Source of the DNA: JBFWWP01 sp050246115
GTDB lineage: Bacteria > Planctomycetota > UBA8108 > UBA1146 > JAJFFE01
DNA: 64,000 bases
Assembly: GCA_050246115.1 (NCBI GenBank)
Contig: JBFWWP010000009.1
Coordinates: 99,517 to 163,516, forward strand
Direction of reading: 5' to 3'
How positions within the stretch are numbered: the first letter of the stretch is position 1; each line of letters opens with the position of its first letter. Under the pieces are notes generated by a model that searched no databases, was not told the DNA's origin, and saw only the letters and a program-made list of their open reading frames with translations. Position numbers and translations under genes: made by a program. Below, piece after piece: positions 1-8,755 of this stretch.

Positions 1-114
1 CAGACATCGCAGGCATCGCAGACATCGCAGCACTTCGCAGCACTTCGCAGCACTTCGAGTACGAGTACGAGTACGAGTACGAGTACGAGTACCATTGCAC
101 TAAGTACGAGTACG
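1..114. repeat. compound short tandem repeat tract
   Basis: Three successive repeat families: CAG(A/G)CATCG three times (1-27), CAGCACTTCG three times (28-57) and AGTACG five times plus AGTACC (58-93), with two more AGTACG units at 103-114. The three blocks share trinucleotide pieces, so they look like slippage products growing into each other. No reading frame of interest covers the tract. It lies beyond the 3' end of the sugar permease gene. Confidence 0.95.
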
Positions 115-173
115 ACTATCCTGACGAACGGGCAGCGATCAGCGGGAGGAAATGGCGCGATCCGCCGCGAAGC

Positions 174-1127
174 CTACCGCTCGGTGCGGAAGCGGTCGAG
201 GAAGGCGGCGAAGATCAGGACCACGCCGATCACGATCTTCTGGCTGTAGTGCTGCACGTCCATCAAGGTGAGGAAGTTGTTGAGCTCGCCGATGACGAGG
301 GCGCCGGCCAAGGTCCCCCAGATCGAACCGCGGCCACCTTGAAGACTGGTGCCCCCGACGACTACGGCGGCGATCGCATCGAGTTCGTAGAACTCGCCAC
401 TGCGCGGGTCCCCGACATTGAGTCGCGCGGCCATCAACACCCCTGCGATACCGGCGAGGAAGCCGCTCAGCGCGTAGACTTGGGTGAGTGTGCGCGAGAC
501 GCGTATGCCGCTGAGACGCGCCGCCTCCGGGTTGCCGCCGACGGCATAGACGTGACGCCCGAAAACGGTGCGCGCGAGGACCAACCAGGCCGCAACGACG
601 ACGATCGCCATGACCGCCACTGGCGCCGCGCTGCGCCCGAGATCCCCGAACAGGCTCGGTAGGCCGCTGATCGTACGGCTGTCGGTCCATTGCAGAACTG
701 CCCCGCGAGCCATGGTCAGCATCGCCAACGTAGCGACGAAGGGCGGGATGCGGACGCGCGTGGTGACGAGACCGCTGATGCACCCCGCGAAAGCGGCGGC
801 ACCGGATCCCGCAACGACCGCCAGGGCCACGGCCAGGGTCGACGACGTGTGAGCGTCGGCGAGGCGCACCAACGTCCAAGCACACACGACCGATGACAGA
901 GCCACCAGCGAACCCACCGAAAGATCGATGCCGCCGGTCAGAATGACGAAGGTCATACCGACGGCGAGCACGGTGATGGCGGAGTTCTGCTCGAGCACGT
1001 TGCGCTGGTTCTCGAGCGAAAGGAAGTGCGGCGACAAGAGCGAGAAGACGACCAACTCGGTCGCCAACGCAAAAAAGATCCCGTGCCGAGCGATCGACCC
1101 CACGGCGCGTTGCCAGCCTCGCGTCAT
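174..1127 (-). CDS. ribose-type sugar ABC transporter permease
   Basis: Inner-membrane permease of the RbsC/carbohydrate-uptake-2 family, 317 aa, the usual family length. It is very hydrophobic with about eight to ten membrane segments. The family signature is clear: LAVGMTFVILTGGIDLSVGS near residues 55-75, then a late EAA-like loop around GNPEAARLSGI. It forms the membrane channel with the ATPase encoded immediately upstream; the ATG overlaps that gene's stop by 4 nt (ATGA), indicating translational coupling. It is the last gene of a three-gene minus-strand operon (binding protein, ATPase, permease). The substrate cannot be read from sequence; ribose, xylose, galactose or another simple sugar are all possible. 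Confidence 0.93.
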   Translation of the reverse strand: MTRGWQRAVGSIARHGIFFALATELVVFSLLSPHFLSLENQRNVLEQNSAITVLAVGMTFVILTGGIDLSVGSLVALSSVVCAWTLVRLADAHTSSTLAVALAVVAGSGAAAFAGCISGLVTTRVRIPPFVATLAMLTMARGAVLQWTDSRTISGLPSLFGDLGRSAAPVAVMAIVVVAAWLVLARTVFGRHVYAVGGNPEAARLSGIRVSRTLTQVYALSGFLAGIAGVLMAARLNVGDPRSGEFYELDAIAAVVVGGTSLQGGRGSIWGTLAGALVIGELNNFLTLMDVQHYSQKIVIGVVLIFAAFLDRFRTER

Positions 1128-2632
1128 GCCGCGTCCTCCGTCGTTGCCAGCTGCATGATGCGCTCTTGCGTCGCGTCGGCACGATCCAACTCGCCGGTGG
1201 TCACGCCCTCGCGCATCACGACGATCCGGTCGCTGATGGTGAGCAGCTCGGGGAGATCGGACGAGATGAAGAGAACCGCAACACCGGTCGCCGCGAGCGC
1301 ACGCACGAGTCGATAGATCTCGGCGCGCGCCCCTACATCGATCCCGCGCGTCGGTTCATCGAGGATGACGACGGACAGTGGGTGCAGCAACAGCCGCGCG
1401 AGGAGCGCCTTCTGTTGGTTGCCCCCACTGAGTTCGGCAATCCGCTTGTCGAGCGTCGCACTCCGTACGTCGAAGCGCGCACACGCCGCGCGCGCCGCAT
1501 CGCGCCGTCGCCCCTCATCGATCACACCCGCGCGCGCATAGTCACCGAGCGTGCCGATCGTCACGTTCTCCGAAACCGCGAGATCCGGGAAGATCCCGCG
1601 CCCCTTCCGATCCTCCGTGAGGTAGCCCACGCCCGCACGCAGCGCCTCGGCGGGTTGCCGAAAACGAACGGGTCGCCCCTCGAGGCGCACTTCACCAGCC
1701 GCCGCCGGAAGTGCGCCGCCGAGGCACAGGCCGACTGCAGTGCGGCCCGCCCCGACGAGCCCGGCCAAACCAACGATCCGGCCAGCTGGCAGCTCGAACG
1801 ATACCCGGCGAAAGTGGGGCGGCGAACTCAGCTCGGACACCACGCATCGCGGCGTGGCCGACGGCGCTCCACTGGGCTCGAGGTCGCGGTCGGCGTCGGG
1901 GTCGACGGCCCGCCCCACCATCCATTGGATCCACTGCTCCCTCGTGGTGGCCTGCACGCGGGCCGTCGCCACCCACTTGCCGTCGCGGAGCACGGTCACT
2001 CGGTCGCATAGATCCTCGATCTCCTCGAGTCGGTGCGAAATGTAGACGATGCCCAGGCCTTCGGCACGGAGCTGACGCAGCGCAGCGAACATGCGTTCGA
2101 TCTCGGCCGGCGTGAGCGTGGCCGAGGGCTCGTCGAGGATCAGTAGCCGCGAGCCGCTGGCCAAGGCGCGGGCGATCTCGACGAGCTGGCAGGTGCCCAC
2201 ACTGAGACCGCCGACGCGCTCCCGCGGATCGACCCCAACTCCCAGGCGTTCGAGGATGGCGCGAGTCTCGTCGATCATTCGGCGCCGCCCGAGCCAGCCC
2301 CAACGCGCGGCCTCGCGTCCGAGGAACACGTTGTCGGCCACCGACAGCTCCGGGACCAGCGTGAACTCCTGATAGATGATGCCGACGCCCGCCGCGCGCA
2401 CCGCGAGCGGGTCGCCCACCGGCAGCGGCTCCCCTCCCAGGCGAAGCTCGCCGGAATCGGGCGCGAACGCCCCTCCGAGGATCTTCACGAGGGTGCTCTT
2501 CCCGGCTCCGTTCTCGCCAATCAGGGCGTGGATCTCACCCGCCGCGACCTCGAAGTCGACCCCCGCCAGAGCCTGAACCCCAGGAAAGGCCTTGCTCACT
2601 CGAGTGACGCAGAGCTGGAGCGGCGCGCTCAC
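1124..2632 (-). CDS. sugar ABC transporter, double ATP-binding protein (RbsA type)
   Basis: ATPase of the same importer, 502 aa, with two fused nucleotide-binding domains. Domain 1 has a full Walker A (GENGAGKST near residue 40), a signature region around GLSVGTCQ and Walker B LLILDEPSATL. Domain 2 carries the family-typical altered P-loop GLVGAGRTA, followed by an intact signature LSGGNQQKA and VILDEPTRGID. This asymmetry is normal for RbsA-like proteins, where one site is catalytic. The GTG start overlaps the binding-protein stop by 4 nt and the gene's own end overlaps the permease start, so the three genes are coupled. It energises uptake from the cytoplasmic face. Confidence 0.94.
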   Translation of the reverse strand: MSAPLQLCVTRVSKAFPGVQALAGVDFEVAAGEIHALIGENGAGKSTLVKILGGAFAPDSGELRLGGEPLPVGDPLAVRAAGVGIIYQEFTLVPELSVADNVFLGREAARWGWLGRRRMIDETRAILERLGVGVDPRERVGGLSVGTCQLVEIARALASGSRLLILDEPSATLTPAEIERMFAALRQLRAEGLGIVYISHRLEEIEDLCDRVTVLRDGKWVATARVQATTREQWIQWMVGRAVDPDADRDLEPSGAPSATPRCVVSELSSPPHFRRVSFELPAGRIVGLAGLVGAGRTAVGLCLGGALPAAAGEVRLEGRPVRFRQPAEALRAGVGYLTEDRKGRGIFPDLAVSENVTIGTLGDYARAGVIDEGRRRDAARAACARFDVRSATLDKRIAELSGGNQQKALLARLLLHPLSVVILDEPTRGIDVGARAEIYRLVRALAATGVAVLFISSDLPELLTISDRIVVMREGVTTGELDRADATQERIMQLATTEDAA

Positions 2633-3549
2633 CGCGGCGCGGCGGAGTCGCGATCGATGACGCCGACTTCCATGGGAACGCGACCCGGGACCGACTTTTG
2701 GGCCAAGTAGTTGGCAACCTCCTCGATCACGCGGCGCCCGATGCGGTCCGGGTATTGGACGACGTCGGCCTTGAGCGCGGTGCCGCGCGCGATGGCGGCG
2801 CGCGCCTCGGGGGTACCATCGTAGCCAATGATCACCACGTCGCGCGCGCCCACGGCTTGGAGCGCGCCCAGGGCGCTGTCGTCGTTGATCGCAAAGATCC
2901 CGCGCAGATTGGGGTGGGCCTGCAGCTTGGTCTCGGTGACGGCGAAGGCGCGGTCCCGCTTCCCCCCGGCGCTGGGGCGATCGATCACCGTCATACCGGT
3001 CGACTTGGCCACTTCGTCCAGGAACCCCCGCACGCGATCCTGTACCGAAGTCACCTCCGGGTGATCGATGACCATCACTTCCCCCACCCCCCCGAGCAGT
3101 TCGGCGAGAGTGCGGCCGGCGAGTTGCCCGCCCTGGTAGTTGTCGGACGCGACGTGACAGACCACGTCGCCTCCCTGGGCGGCGATGTCCGCCGTGAACA
3201 CCGGGATTTTCGCGGCGTTGAGCTTGCGAATGACCTGCTCGATGCCTGCGGAGTCGCAGGGCGAGACGATCACAGCGTCCACTCTCTGGACGGCAAACGT
3301 GTCGAGCTGGGACGCTTGACGGGCCGGATCGAACTCCGCCGACGTGATGCGAACTTCGAGTCCCTTGTCAGCGGCCGCGGCCCGGAGCCCCTGCTCGAGG
3401 TCCTTGTAGAAGTCGTGCTGCAAGGTCAGAAGGCTGACGCCGATCACCGGCCCGGTCGCAGACTTCGACGCTTCACAGCCCGCCAGGCTGAACGCGGCCA
3501 GAGCCAGGAGGGTCAGGCGCAAGTGGCCTCGGGTGCCGCGGTACTCCAT
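2629..3549 (-). CDS. sugar ABC transporter substrate-binding lipoprotein
   Basis: Periplasmic binding protein of the RbsB/LacI fold (Peripla_BP_4), 306 aa. The ATG at 3549 follows a GGGAAGG ribosome site; an in-frame extension upstream to 3624 is proline-rich and unlikely to be translated. The N-terminus has a lipoprotein signal with lipobox LAGC and lipidated Cys25. Family landmarks include VIGVSLLTLQHDFYKDLEQG, VDAVIVSPCDSAGIE and GIFAINDDSALGALQA. It captures the sugar and hands it to the permease. First gene of the operon, transcribed away from nqrA. Specificity is unknown. Confidence 0.92.
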   Translation of the reverse strand: MEYRGTRGHLRLTLLALAAFSLAGCEASKSATGPVIGVSLLTLQHDFYKDLEQGLRAAAADKGLEVRITSAEFDPARQASQLDTFAVQRVDAVIVSPCDSAGIEQVIRKLNAAKIPVFTADIAAQGGDVVCHVASDNYQGGQLAGRTLAELLGGVGEVMVIDHPEVTSVQDRVRGFLDEVAKSTGMTVIDRPSAGGKRDRAFAVTETKLQAHPNLRGIFAINDDSALGALQAVGARDVVIIGYDGTPEARAAIARGTALKADVVQYPDRIGRRVIEEVANYLAQKSVPGRVPMEVGVIDRDSAAPR

Positions 3550-4165
3550 TGAAACGGACCTTCCCGATGAGTGACTCGGGCACGGAGGCTGGGGCCCCGG
3601 CCGTGGGTAGTTCGGTCGCCCCAAGCTTCTACGCCGAAGGTTCGCGGGGAATCAAGGGGAAGGGCGGCGCCCGCGGCACAGTTCCACGAACCTCCCGGCG
3701 CGGCTCCGAAAAGACCGCCGATCGGCTTTTCGAGACTGCGATTCCACCTATAATCTCCGGCTTCGTTCGGGGGCGCTCTCCGGTTCCGTGCGGTGGTCGC
3801 TCAAGTAGCGCCGCCCGCGCACCGAGGTTCCAAGCTGTGCAGGTCTCATGGCGTTGCGCGCCGCGGGCTTGCGGGCTGCGCGTGGAGCGGCATGTCAGCC
3901 ACGGCCGCCGCCCCCCCGGGGAGCGGCGGATCGCGGCGACGACGAGGCCGGCGACGAACCCAGGACGGGCGTTCACGCAGAGAAAAGTTCTCGAAGAGAA
4001 AAGCGCCGACGACGAACGGACATCTCTTACCGAGCGTCGAGAAACCAGATAAACGTTCTTGCACCGACCGAGGGCACGAGCGAACGCGGCCCGACACCCG
4101 TGTCGCGACTCGAGCGCGCGCCTCCGTCTCGCACCGCGAGATCCAAGCGAAGGAAGCGCCGATCC
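3550..4165. other. 616-bp divergent intergenic region ahead of nqrA
   Basis: Separates the minus-strand sugar importer from the plus-strand nqr operon and should hold both promoters. Reading frames that cross it on both strands are arginine/proline-rich shadows with no family resemblance. A perfect TATAAT lies at 3749-3754 on the plus strand, about 410 nt before nqrA, but no convincing -35 box precedes it. If it is used, nqrA would have a long leader. No riboswitch consensus was recognised. Confidence 0.5.
3727..3754 (+). promoter_or_regulatory. possible sigma-70 promoter for the nqr operon
   Basis: Perfect -10 hexamer TATAAT at 3749-3754 in otherwise GC-rich DNA, on the nqr-coding strand. 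The hexamer 16 nt upstream (TTTTCG) matches TTGACA poorly. Position fits an nqrA promoter only with a leader of about 400 nt. Confidence 0.3.
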
Positions 4166-5515
4166 ATGCCGATCACAAGAGTTCGAAAGGGCCTCGACGT
4201 TCCCCTCGCAGGAGGGTCCACGTCGACGGAAATCGTGCCGGGTCCTGCGATGCGCCACGTCGCATTGCTGCCCGCAGACTCGGTGGGATTGAAGATCCGC
4301 CTACTCGTCCGCGAAGGCGACAAGGTCAAGCGCGGAACCCCGCTGTACCAAGATCGCCGCGAGGAACAGGTGGTGTACTCTGCGCCGGCTGCGGGCGAGG
4401 TCGCCAAGATCCACCGCGGTGACAAGCGCAAGGTTCTGTCGGTCGTGATTCGAGTCGACGACAGCGAGCAGCAGGAGTCGTTTCCTCCACTCACGCCGGC
4501 CACGGCCACGCGGGAGCAAGTCCGCGACTGGCTGGCCAAGACGGGTTTCTGGCCGTGCCTCCGGCAGCGCCCATTCGACAAGGTCGCACTGTTCGCGGAC
4601 ACACCGCACTCCTTGTTCATCACCGCCGCCGACACCAACCCCCTCGCTCCGTCGCCGAAGGCCATCCTCGCGGGCCACGAGGAAGCGTTCCGCCAAGGCG
4701 CCATTGCTCTTGCCAAGCTCAGCGGCGGGAAGACGTTCATCACTTCCGCGCGCGGGGAGCAGTCCCCGGCATTCCAAGTACCCGGAACCGAACACCATGA
4801 GTTCGCAGGGCCCCACCCGGCGGGCAACGTGGGGATCCACATCAGCCTGCTGGATCCCGTCGGGGCGGCGAAGCGGGTGTGGCACATCGGCTACCAGGAC
4901 GTCTTGGCGATCGGCCAACTCCTCACTACGGGCAAGTACCCCGTGGAGCGCGTGCTCGCGTTGGTCGGGCCGGGCGTGAAAGCCCCGCGCTGGGTGCGTA
5001 CGCGACGTGGTGCCGATCTCGCCGAGTTGCTGCATGACAACATAGCGGTCGCGAACCCACGGGTGGTTTCGGGTTCGGCGCTGTCCGGGACGATCTCCCC
5101 TCCCGGTACTGCCACCGGCTACGCCGGTCGCTACGACAATCAAATCACGGTGATCGAGGATGACAGCCCCCGCGAATTCCTCGGCTGGGCCGGTCCGGGC
5201 GCCAACAAGTTCTCGGTCACCAACACGTACATCGGCAAGTTCCTGCGCAAGGGTTTTCGCTTCAACACCGACACGAACGGCAGCCATCGGGCCATTGTTC
5301 CGATCGGCGTGTACGAATCGGTCATGCCACTCGACATCCAACCGACTTACCTGATCAAGGCGCTCGCCTCCAACGACATCGAGGCAGCCGAGAAACTCGG
5401 GGCACTCGAACTGGTGGAGGAAGATCTCGCTCTGTGTGAGTTCGTGTGCCCGTCGAAGACGGCGATCACCAAGATGCTGCGCGAGATGCTCACGCGCCTC
5501 GAGAAGGAGGGGTAA
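4166..5515 (+). CDS. nqrA: Na+-translocating NADH:quinone reductase subunit A
   Basis: NqrA, the peripheral cytoplasmic subunit of the Na+-NQR complex, 449 aa, close to the usual length. The ATG at 4166 is preceded by GGAAG and starts MPITRVRKGLDVPLAGG, as expected for the family; the longer in-frame extension to 3848 is arginine-rich and is excluded. Family features include the early lipoyl-like segment (LLVREGDKVKRGTPLYQDRR) and SGTISPPGTATGYAGRYDNQ. NqrA has been linked to quinone binding. It is first in the operon, 1 nt before the nqrB GTG, and co-transcription of nqrABCDEF is expected. Confidence 0.96.
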   Translation: MPITRVRKGLDVPLAGGSTSTEIVPGPAMRHVALLPADSVGLKIRLLVREGDKVKRGTPLYQDRREEQVVYSAPAAGEVAKIHRGDKRKVLSVVIRVDDSEQQESFPPLTPATATREQVRDWLAKTGFWPCLRQRPFDKVALFADTPHSLFITAADTNPLAPSPKAILAGHEEAFRQGAIALAKLSGGKTFITSARGEQSPAFQVPGTEHHEFAGPHPAGNVGIHISLLDPVGAAKRVWHIGYQDVLAIGQLLTTGKYPVERVLALVGPGVKAPRWVRTRRGADLAELLHDNIAVANPRVVSGSALSGTISPPGTATGYAGRYDNQITVIEDDSPREFLGWAGPGANKFSVTNTYIGKFLRKGFRFNTDTNGSHRAIVPIGVYESVMPLDIQPTYLIKALASNDIEAAEKLGALELVEEDLALCEFVCPSKTAITKMLREMLTRLEKEG

Positions 5516-5516
5516 C

Positions 5517-6764
5517 GTGAAGTTGCTGAGGTCGATCCTCGACAAACAAGCAAAGCTGTTCACGAAGGGCGGCAAGCTCGCGCCTCTCTACCCGCTGTAC
5601 GAAGCGGGCGACACCTTTCTCTACACGCCCGGGGAGAAGACCAAGTCCGGGCCCCACGTGCGCGACGCGCTGGACCTCAAGCGCATGATGATCACGGTCG
5701 TGATCGCGCTGATCCCTTGCACCGTCATGGCGATCTACAACACAGGGTTGCAGGCGCAGCATGCCTTCGCCTCGAACCCGACAACCACGTTGCCTTGGCA
5801 GGCCAGCATGGTTCTGGGCTGGTTCGGACTCGCCGAACGCTCGGCGACGCTCGAAGGGATCTCGTTCCTCGCCGTCATCTTGCACGGCCTCGCGCTCTTC
5901 TTGCCGCTCTACTTGGTGACCATGGCCGTCGGGGGCGGCATCGAGGCGCTCTTCTGCATGGTTCGCAAGCACGAGATCAACGAGGGCTTCCTGGTGACCG
6001 GACTCCTCTACCCGCTGGTCATGCCGCCCACCGTGCCCCTGTGGCAGGCGGCCGTGGGCATCGCCTTCGGGGTGATCATCGGCAAAGAGGTCTTCGGCGG
6101 CACCGGGATGAACATCCTGAACCCGGCGCTGACCGCGCGCGCGTTCGTGTTCTTCGCCTATCCGGCGCAAATGTCGGGTGACGGCGTCTGGGTGGGCCTC
6201 GACGGCTACAGCGCGGCCACGCCGCTCGCAGTTGGCGCCGTCGGCGGCTTGGCGGCGATCGAAAGCGGCCCCTGGAGCTGGTGGGAGTGCTTCCTCGGGG
6301 GCATGCCGGGGTCGTGCGGCGAGACGTCGACTCTGGCGTGCTTGATCGGCGCGGCCATCCTCATCTTCTCGCGCGTCGGGAGCTGGCGCATCATGGCGGC
6401 GTGCGCGCTCGGCCTGGTGGCCATGGCGACACTCCTGAACGTGCTCGGCAAGAACGTGGCCGGGCTCACGAATCCGTTTCTGGATGTCCCCTTCTGGTGG
6501 CACTTCGTCATGGGCGGTTTTGCCTTCGGTGCGGTGTTCATGGCCACGGATCCGGTGTCCGCTTCGATCACCAACACCGGCAAGTGGATCTACGGCTTCC
6601 TCATCGGGGCGCTCTGCGTCATGGTGAGAGTCCTGAACCCTGCCTACCCCGAGGGCATGATGCTGGCGATCTTGTTCATGAACGTGTTCGCCCCCTTGAT
6701 CGACTACTACGTCGTCAAGTCGAACATTTCACGTAGGGAGCTGCGAGTTGGCCTTCAGCAATAA
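5517..6764 (+). CDS. nqrB: Na+-translocating NADH:quinone reductase subunit B
   Basis: Membrane subunit that carries covalent FMN and takes part in Na+ transport, 415 aa. A GTG at 5517 directly follows the nqrA stop, with GGAGG before it; the product then reads KLLRSILDKQAKLF as in other NqrB proteins. The covalent flavin motif DGYSAAT places FMN on Thr235, one residue away from Vibrio cholerae numbering (T236). The second motif position is Ala where Gly is more usual. Several membrane helices follow, and the conserved FGGTGMNILNPALTARAF segment is present. ApbE, encoded at the end of this operon, is the expected flavinylating enzyme. Confidence 0.96.
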   Translation: MKLLRSILDKQAKLFTKGGKLAPLYPLYEAGDTFLYTPGEKTKSGPHVRDALDLKRMMITVVIALIPCTVMAIYNTGLQAQHAFASNPTTTLPWQASMVLGWFGLAERSATLEGISFLAVILHGLALFLPLYLVTMAVGGGIEALFCMVRKHEINEGFLVTGLLYPLVMPPTVPLWQAAVGIAFGVIIGKEVFGGTGMNILNPALTARAFVFFAYPAQMSGDGVWVGLDGYSAATPLAVGAVGGLAAIESGPWSWWECFLGGMPGSCGETSTLACLIGAAILIFSRVGSWRIMAACALGLVAMATLLNVLGKNVAGLTNPFLDVPFWWHFVMGGFAFGAVFMATDPVSASITNTGKWIYGFLIGALCVMVRVLNPAYPEGMMLAILFMNVFAPLIDYYVVKSNISRRELRVGLQQ

Positions 6765-7509
6765 GTACATCATATTCTTTGCCGTGGTCGTCTGCCTCGT
6801 GTGCTCACTGGCGGTCTCGGCGCTCGCCGTCGCGCTCAAGGAGCAACAGGAGGCCAACAAGCGGACCGACCAGTACGAGAACGTCCTGCGCGTGGCTGGG
6901 CTCCTGGGAGCGACTGAGAAAAAGTCGGGACCCGAGGTGCTGGCCCTCATGGAGTCCAAGGTTCGTTCTTTCGTGATCGATCGCAAGAGCGGCGAAGTCG
7001 ACCCGTCGATCGCGCCAGCGGACTTCGATCAGCGCAAAGCGGCGCGCAGTGAAACGACCAGCGAAGCGGTGAGCTTCGACGCCGCGCGCCGCGCCCAGAT
7101 CAAGCGCCTGCCGGAGAAGCTCCTCGTCTACGAGGTGACCGAACCCGGCAAGGAGTCGTACATTCTGCCGATCTCGGGCAACGGTCTCTGGTCCACGTTG
7201 TACGGCTACTTGTGCGTCGCCAAGGACGCTCAGACCGTCCGCGGACTCACCTACTACGAGCACGGCGAGACGCCCGGGTTGGGCGGCGAAGTCGACAACC
7301 CGGGGTGGAAACAATTGTGGCCGGGAAAACAGATCTACGACGCGTCAGGGCAGCCCCAGCTCGAAGTCGTGAAGGGAACGGCCGGGAACGACCACCAAGT
7401 GGATGGTCTCTCCGGGGCCACCATTACGAGCAACGGCGTCTCTGCGATGCTCGACGTGTGGCTCGGGGACAATGGATTCAAGCCTTTCCTCGACAAGATG
7501 CGGAGGTAG
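6748..7509 (+). CDS. nqrC: Na+-translocating NADH:quinone reductase subunit C
   Basis: NqrC, 253 aa, one N-terminal membrane helix (residues about 5-28) and a periplasmic domain carrying the second covalent FMN. The flavin-attachment motif is DGLSGAT with Thr225, the same number as in V. cholerae. Start chosen as TTG at 6748 because AGGGAG lies about 8 nt upstream and the product begins AFSNKYIIFFAVVVCL. The start lies inside the end of nqrB (17-nt overlap), implying translational coupling. The FMN domain moves electrons between the other flavin centres. Confidence 0.95.
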   Translation: MAFSNKYIIFFAVVVCLVCSLAVSALAVALKEQQEANKRTDQYENVLRVAGLLGATEKKSGPEVLALMESKVRSFVIDRKSGEVDPSIAPADFDQRKAARSETTSEAVSFDAARRAQIKRLPEKLLVYEVTEPGKESYILPISGNGLWSTLYGYLCVAKDAQTVRGLTYYEHGETPGLGGEVDNPGWKQLWPGKQIYDASGQPQLEVVKGTAGNDHQVDGLSGATITSNGVSAMLDVWLGDNGFKPFLDKMRR

Positions 7510-7512
7510 ACG

Positions 7513-8136
7513 ATGGACAAGAAGACCAAGAAGCTGCTGATCGATCCTCTGCATGTCTCGAACCCGATCACCTTGCAAGTGCTGGGAATCTGCTCGGCGC
7601 TCGCGGTGACCACGAAACTCGAGACCTCCCTCGTCATGTGCGCTGCCTTGACCTTCGTGGTCATGGGCTCGAACGTGGCGATCTCGTTGCTCCGGAACTT
7701 CATCCCGGGGAGCATTCGTATCATCGTGCAACTCACGATCATCGCGTCGCTGGTGATCGTCGCCGACCAGATCATGAAGGCCTATCTCTTCGACGTCAGC
7801 AAGCAGCTGTCGGTGTTCGTCGGGCTGATCATCACCAACTGCATCGTGATGGGGCGTGCGGAGGCCTTCGCCATGGCCAACCCACCGCTGGCCTCGGCCC
7901 TCGACGGGCTGAGCAACGCCATGGGCTACAACCTGATACTGCTGATCGTGGGCACCTTCCGCGAGCTCCTGGGGTCTGGCAAACTCCTCGGGTACACGGT
8001 TCTCGAGACCGTCAACAACGGTGGGTCATACTACCCCAATGGCCTGATGGTCCTGTCGCCCGGTGCCTTCTTCTTGATCGGGATCATCATCTGGATCCAG
8101 CGCGCCGCGGCCCCGTCCATGCAGGAGAAAGAGTAG
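7513..8136 (+). CDS. nqrD: Na+-translocating NADH:quinone reductase subunit D
   Basis: Integral membrane subunit, 207 aa, about six helices, homologous to NqrE and to RnfE. Opens MDKKTKKLLIDPLHVSNPITLQVLGICSALAVT, the classic NqrD start. A conserved cysteine occurs in the segment LIITNCIVMGRAEAFA; this region and its NqrE partner are known to ligate an intramembrane iron centre. Begins 3 nt after nqrC; the nqrC stop region contains GGAGG as ribosome site. Confidence 0.95.
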   Translation: MDKKTKKLLIDPLHVSNPITLQVLGICSALAVTTKLETSLVMCAALTFVVMGSNVAISLLRNFIPGSIRIIVQLTIIASLVIVADQIMKAYLFDVSKQLSVFVGLIITNCIVMGRAEAFAMANPPLASALDGLSNAMGYNLILLIVGTFRELLGSGKLLGYTVLETVNNGGSYYPNGLMVLSPGAFFLIGIIIWIQRAAAPSMQEKE

Positions 8137-8140
8137 ATCC

Positions 8141-8755
8141 ATGCAAGACCTCATCAACCTCGGCGTCAAATCGATCTTCGTCGAGAACATGGCACTCGCG
8201 TTCTTCCTGGGCATGTGCTCGTTCTTGGCAGTGTCGAAGAAGATCGAGACTGCCATCGGCCTTGGTTTCGCCGTCGTCGTAGTCCAGTCGATCACGGTTC
8301 CGCTCAACAACTTGCTCTACACCTATCTCCTCAAGGAGGGTGCGCTCGGCTGGGTCGGTGACGATTACAAGACGCTCGATCTGTCGTTCCTCGGTTTCAT
8401 TGCGTACATCGGCACGATCGCCGCGGCCGTGCAGATCGTCGAGATGACCCTCGACCGCTTCTTTCCTGCCTTGTACACAGCCCTCGGGGTCTTTCTGCCG
8501 TTGATCGCGGTGAACTGCGCCATCCTTGGCGGATCGCTGTTCATGGTCCAGCGGGAGTACGACTTCACGCAGAGCTGCGTTTACGGCTTCGGGTCGGGCC
8601 TGGGCTGGGCGCTGGCGATCGCCGCGCTCGGCGCCATCCGCGAGAAGATGAAGTACTCCGACGTGCCGCACCCGCTCCGAGGGCTCGGCATCACCTTCTT
8701 GATCACCGGGCTCATGGCCATCGGCTTCATGATCTTCAGCGGAATTCAGCTGTGA
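8141..8755 (+). CDS. nqrE: Na+-translocating NADH:quinone reductase subunit E
   Basis: Integral membrane subunit, 204 aa, about six helices, paralogue of NqrD and homologue of RnfA. Contains VENMALAFFLGMCSFLAVSKK early and IAVNCAILGGSLFMVQREY later; each holds one of the conserved cysteines that pair with those of NqrD around an Fe centre. Starts 4 nt after nqrD and its stop overlaps the nqrF start, so it is part of the same tightly packed operon. Confidence 0.95.
   Translation: MQDLINLGVKSIFVENMALAFFLGMCSFLAVSKKIETAIGLGFAVVVVQSITVPLNNLLYTYLLKEGALGWVGDDYKTLDLSFLGFIAYIGTIAAAVQIVEMTLDRFFPALYTALGVFLPLIAVNCAILGGSLFMVQREYDFTQSCVYGFGSGLGWALAIAALGAIREKMKYSDVPHPLRGLGITFLITGLMAIGFMIFSGIQL

Noticed and set aside
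1..114. CRISPR array
   Set aside because: Repeats are 6-10 bp, directly tandem, without spacers.
3848..4165. Long N-terminal extension of NqrA
   Set aside because: Arginine-rich and unlike any NqrA; the ATG at 4166 has a ribosome site and gives the normal length.
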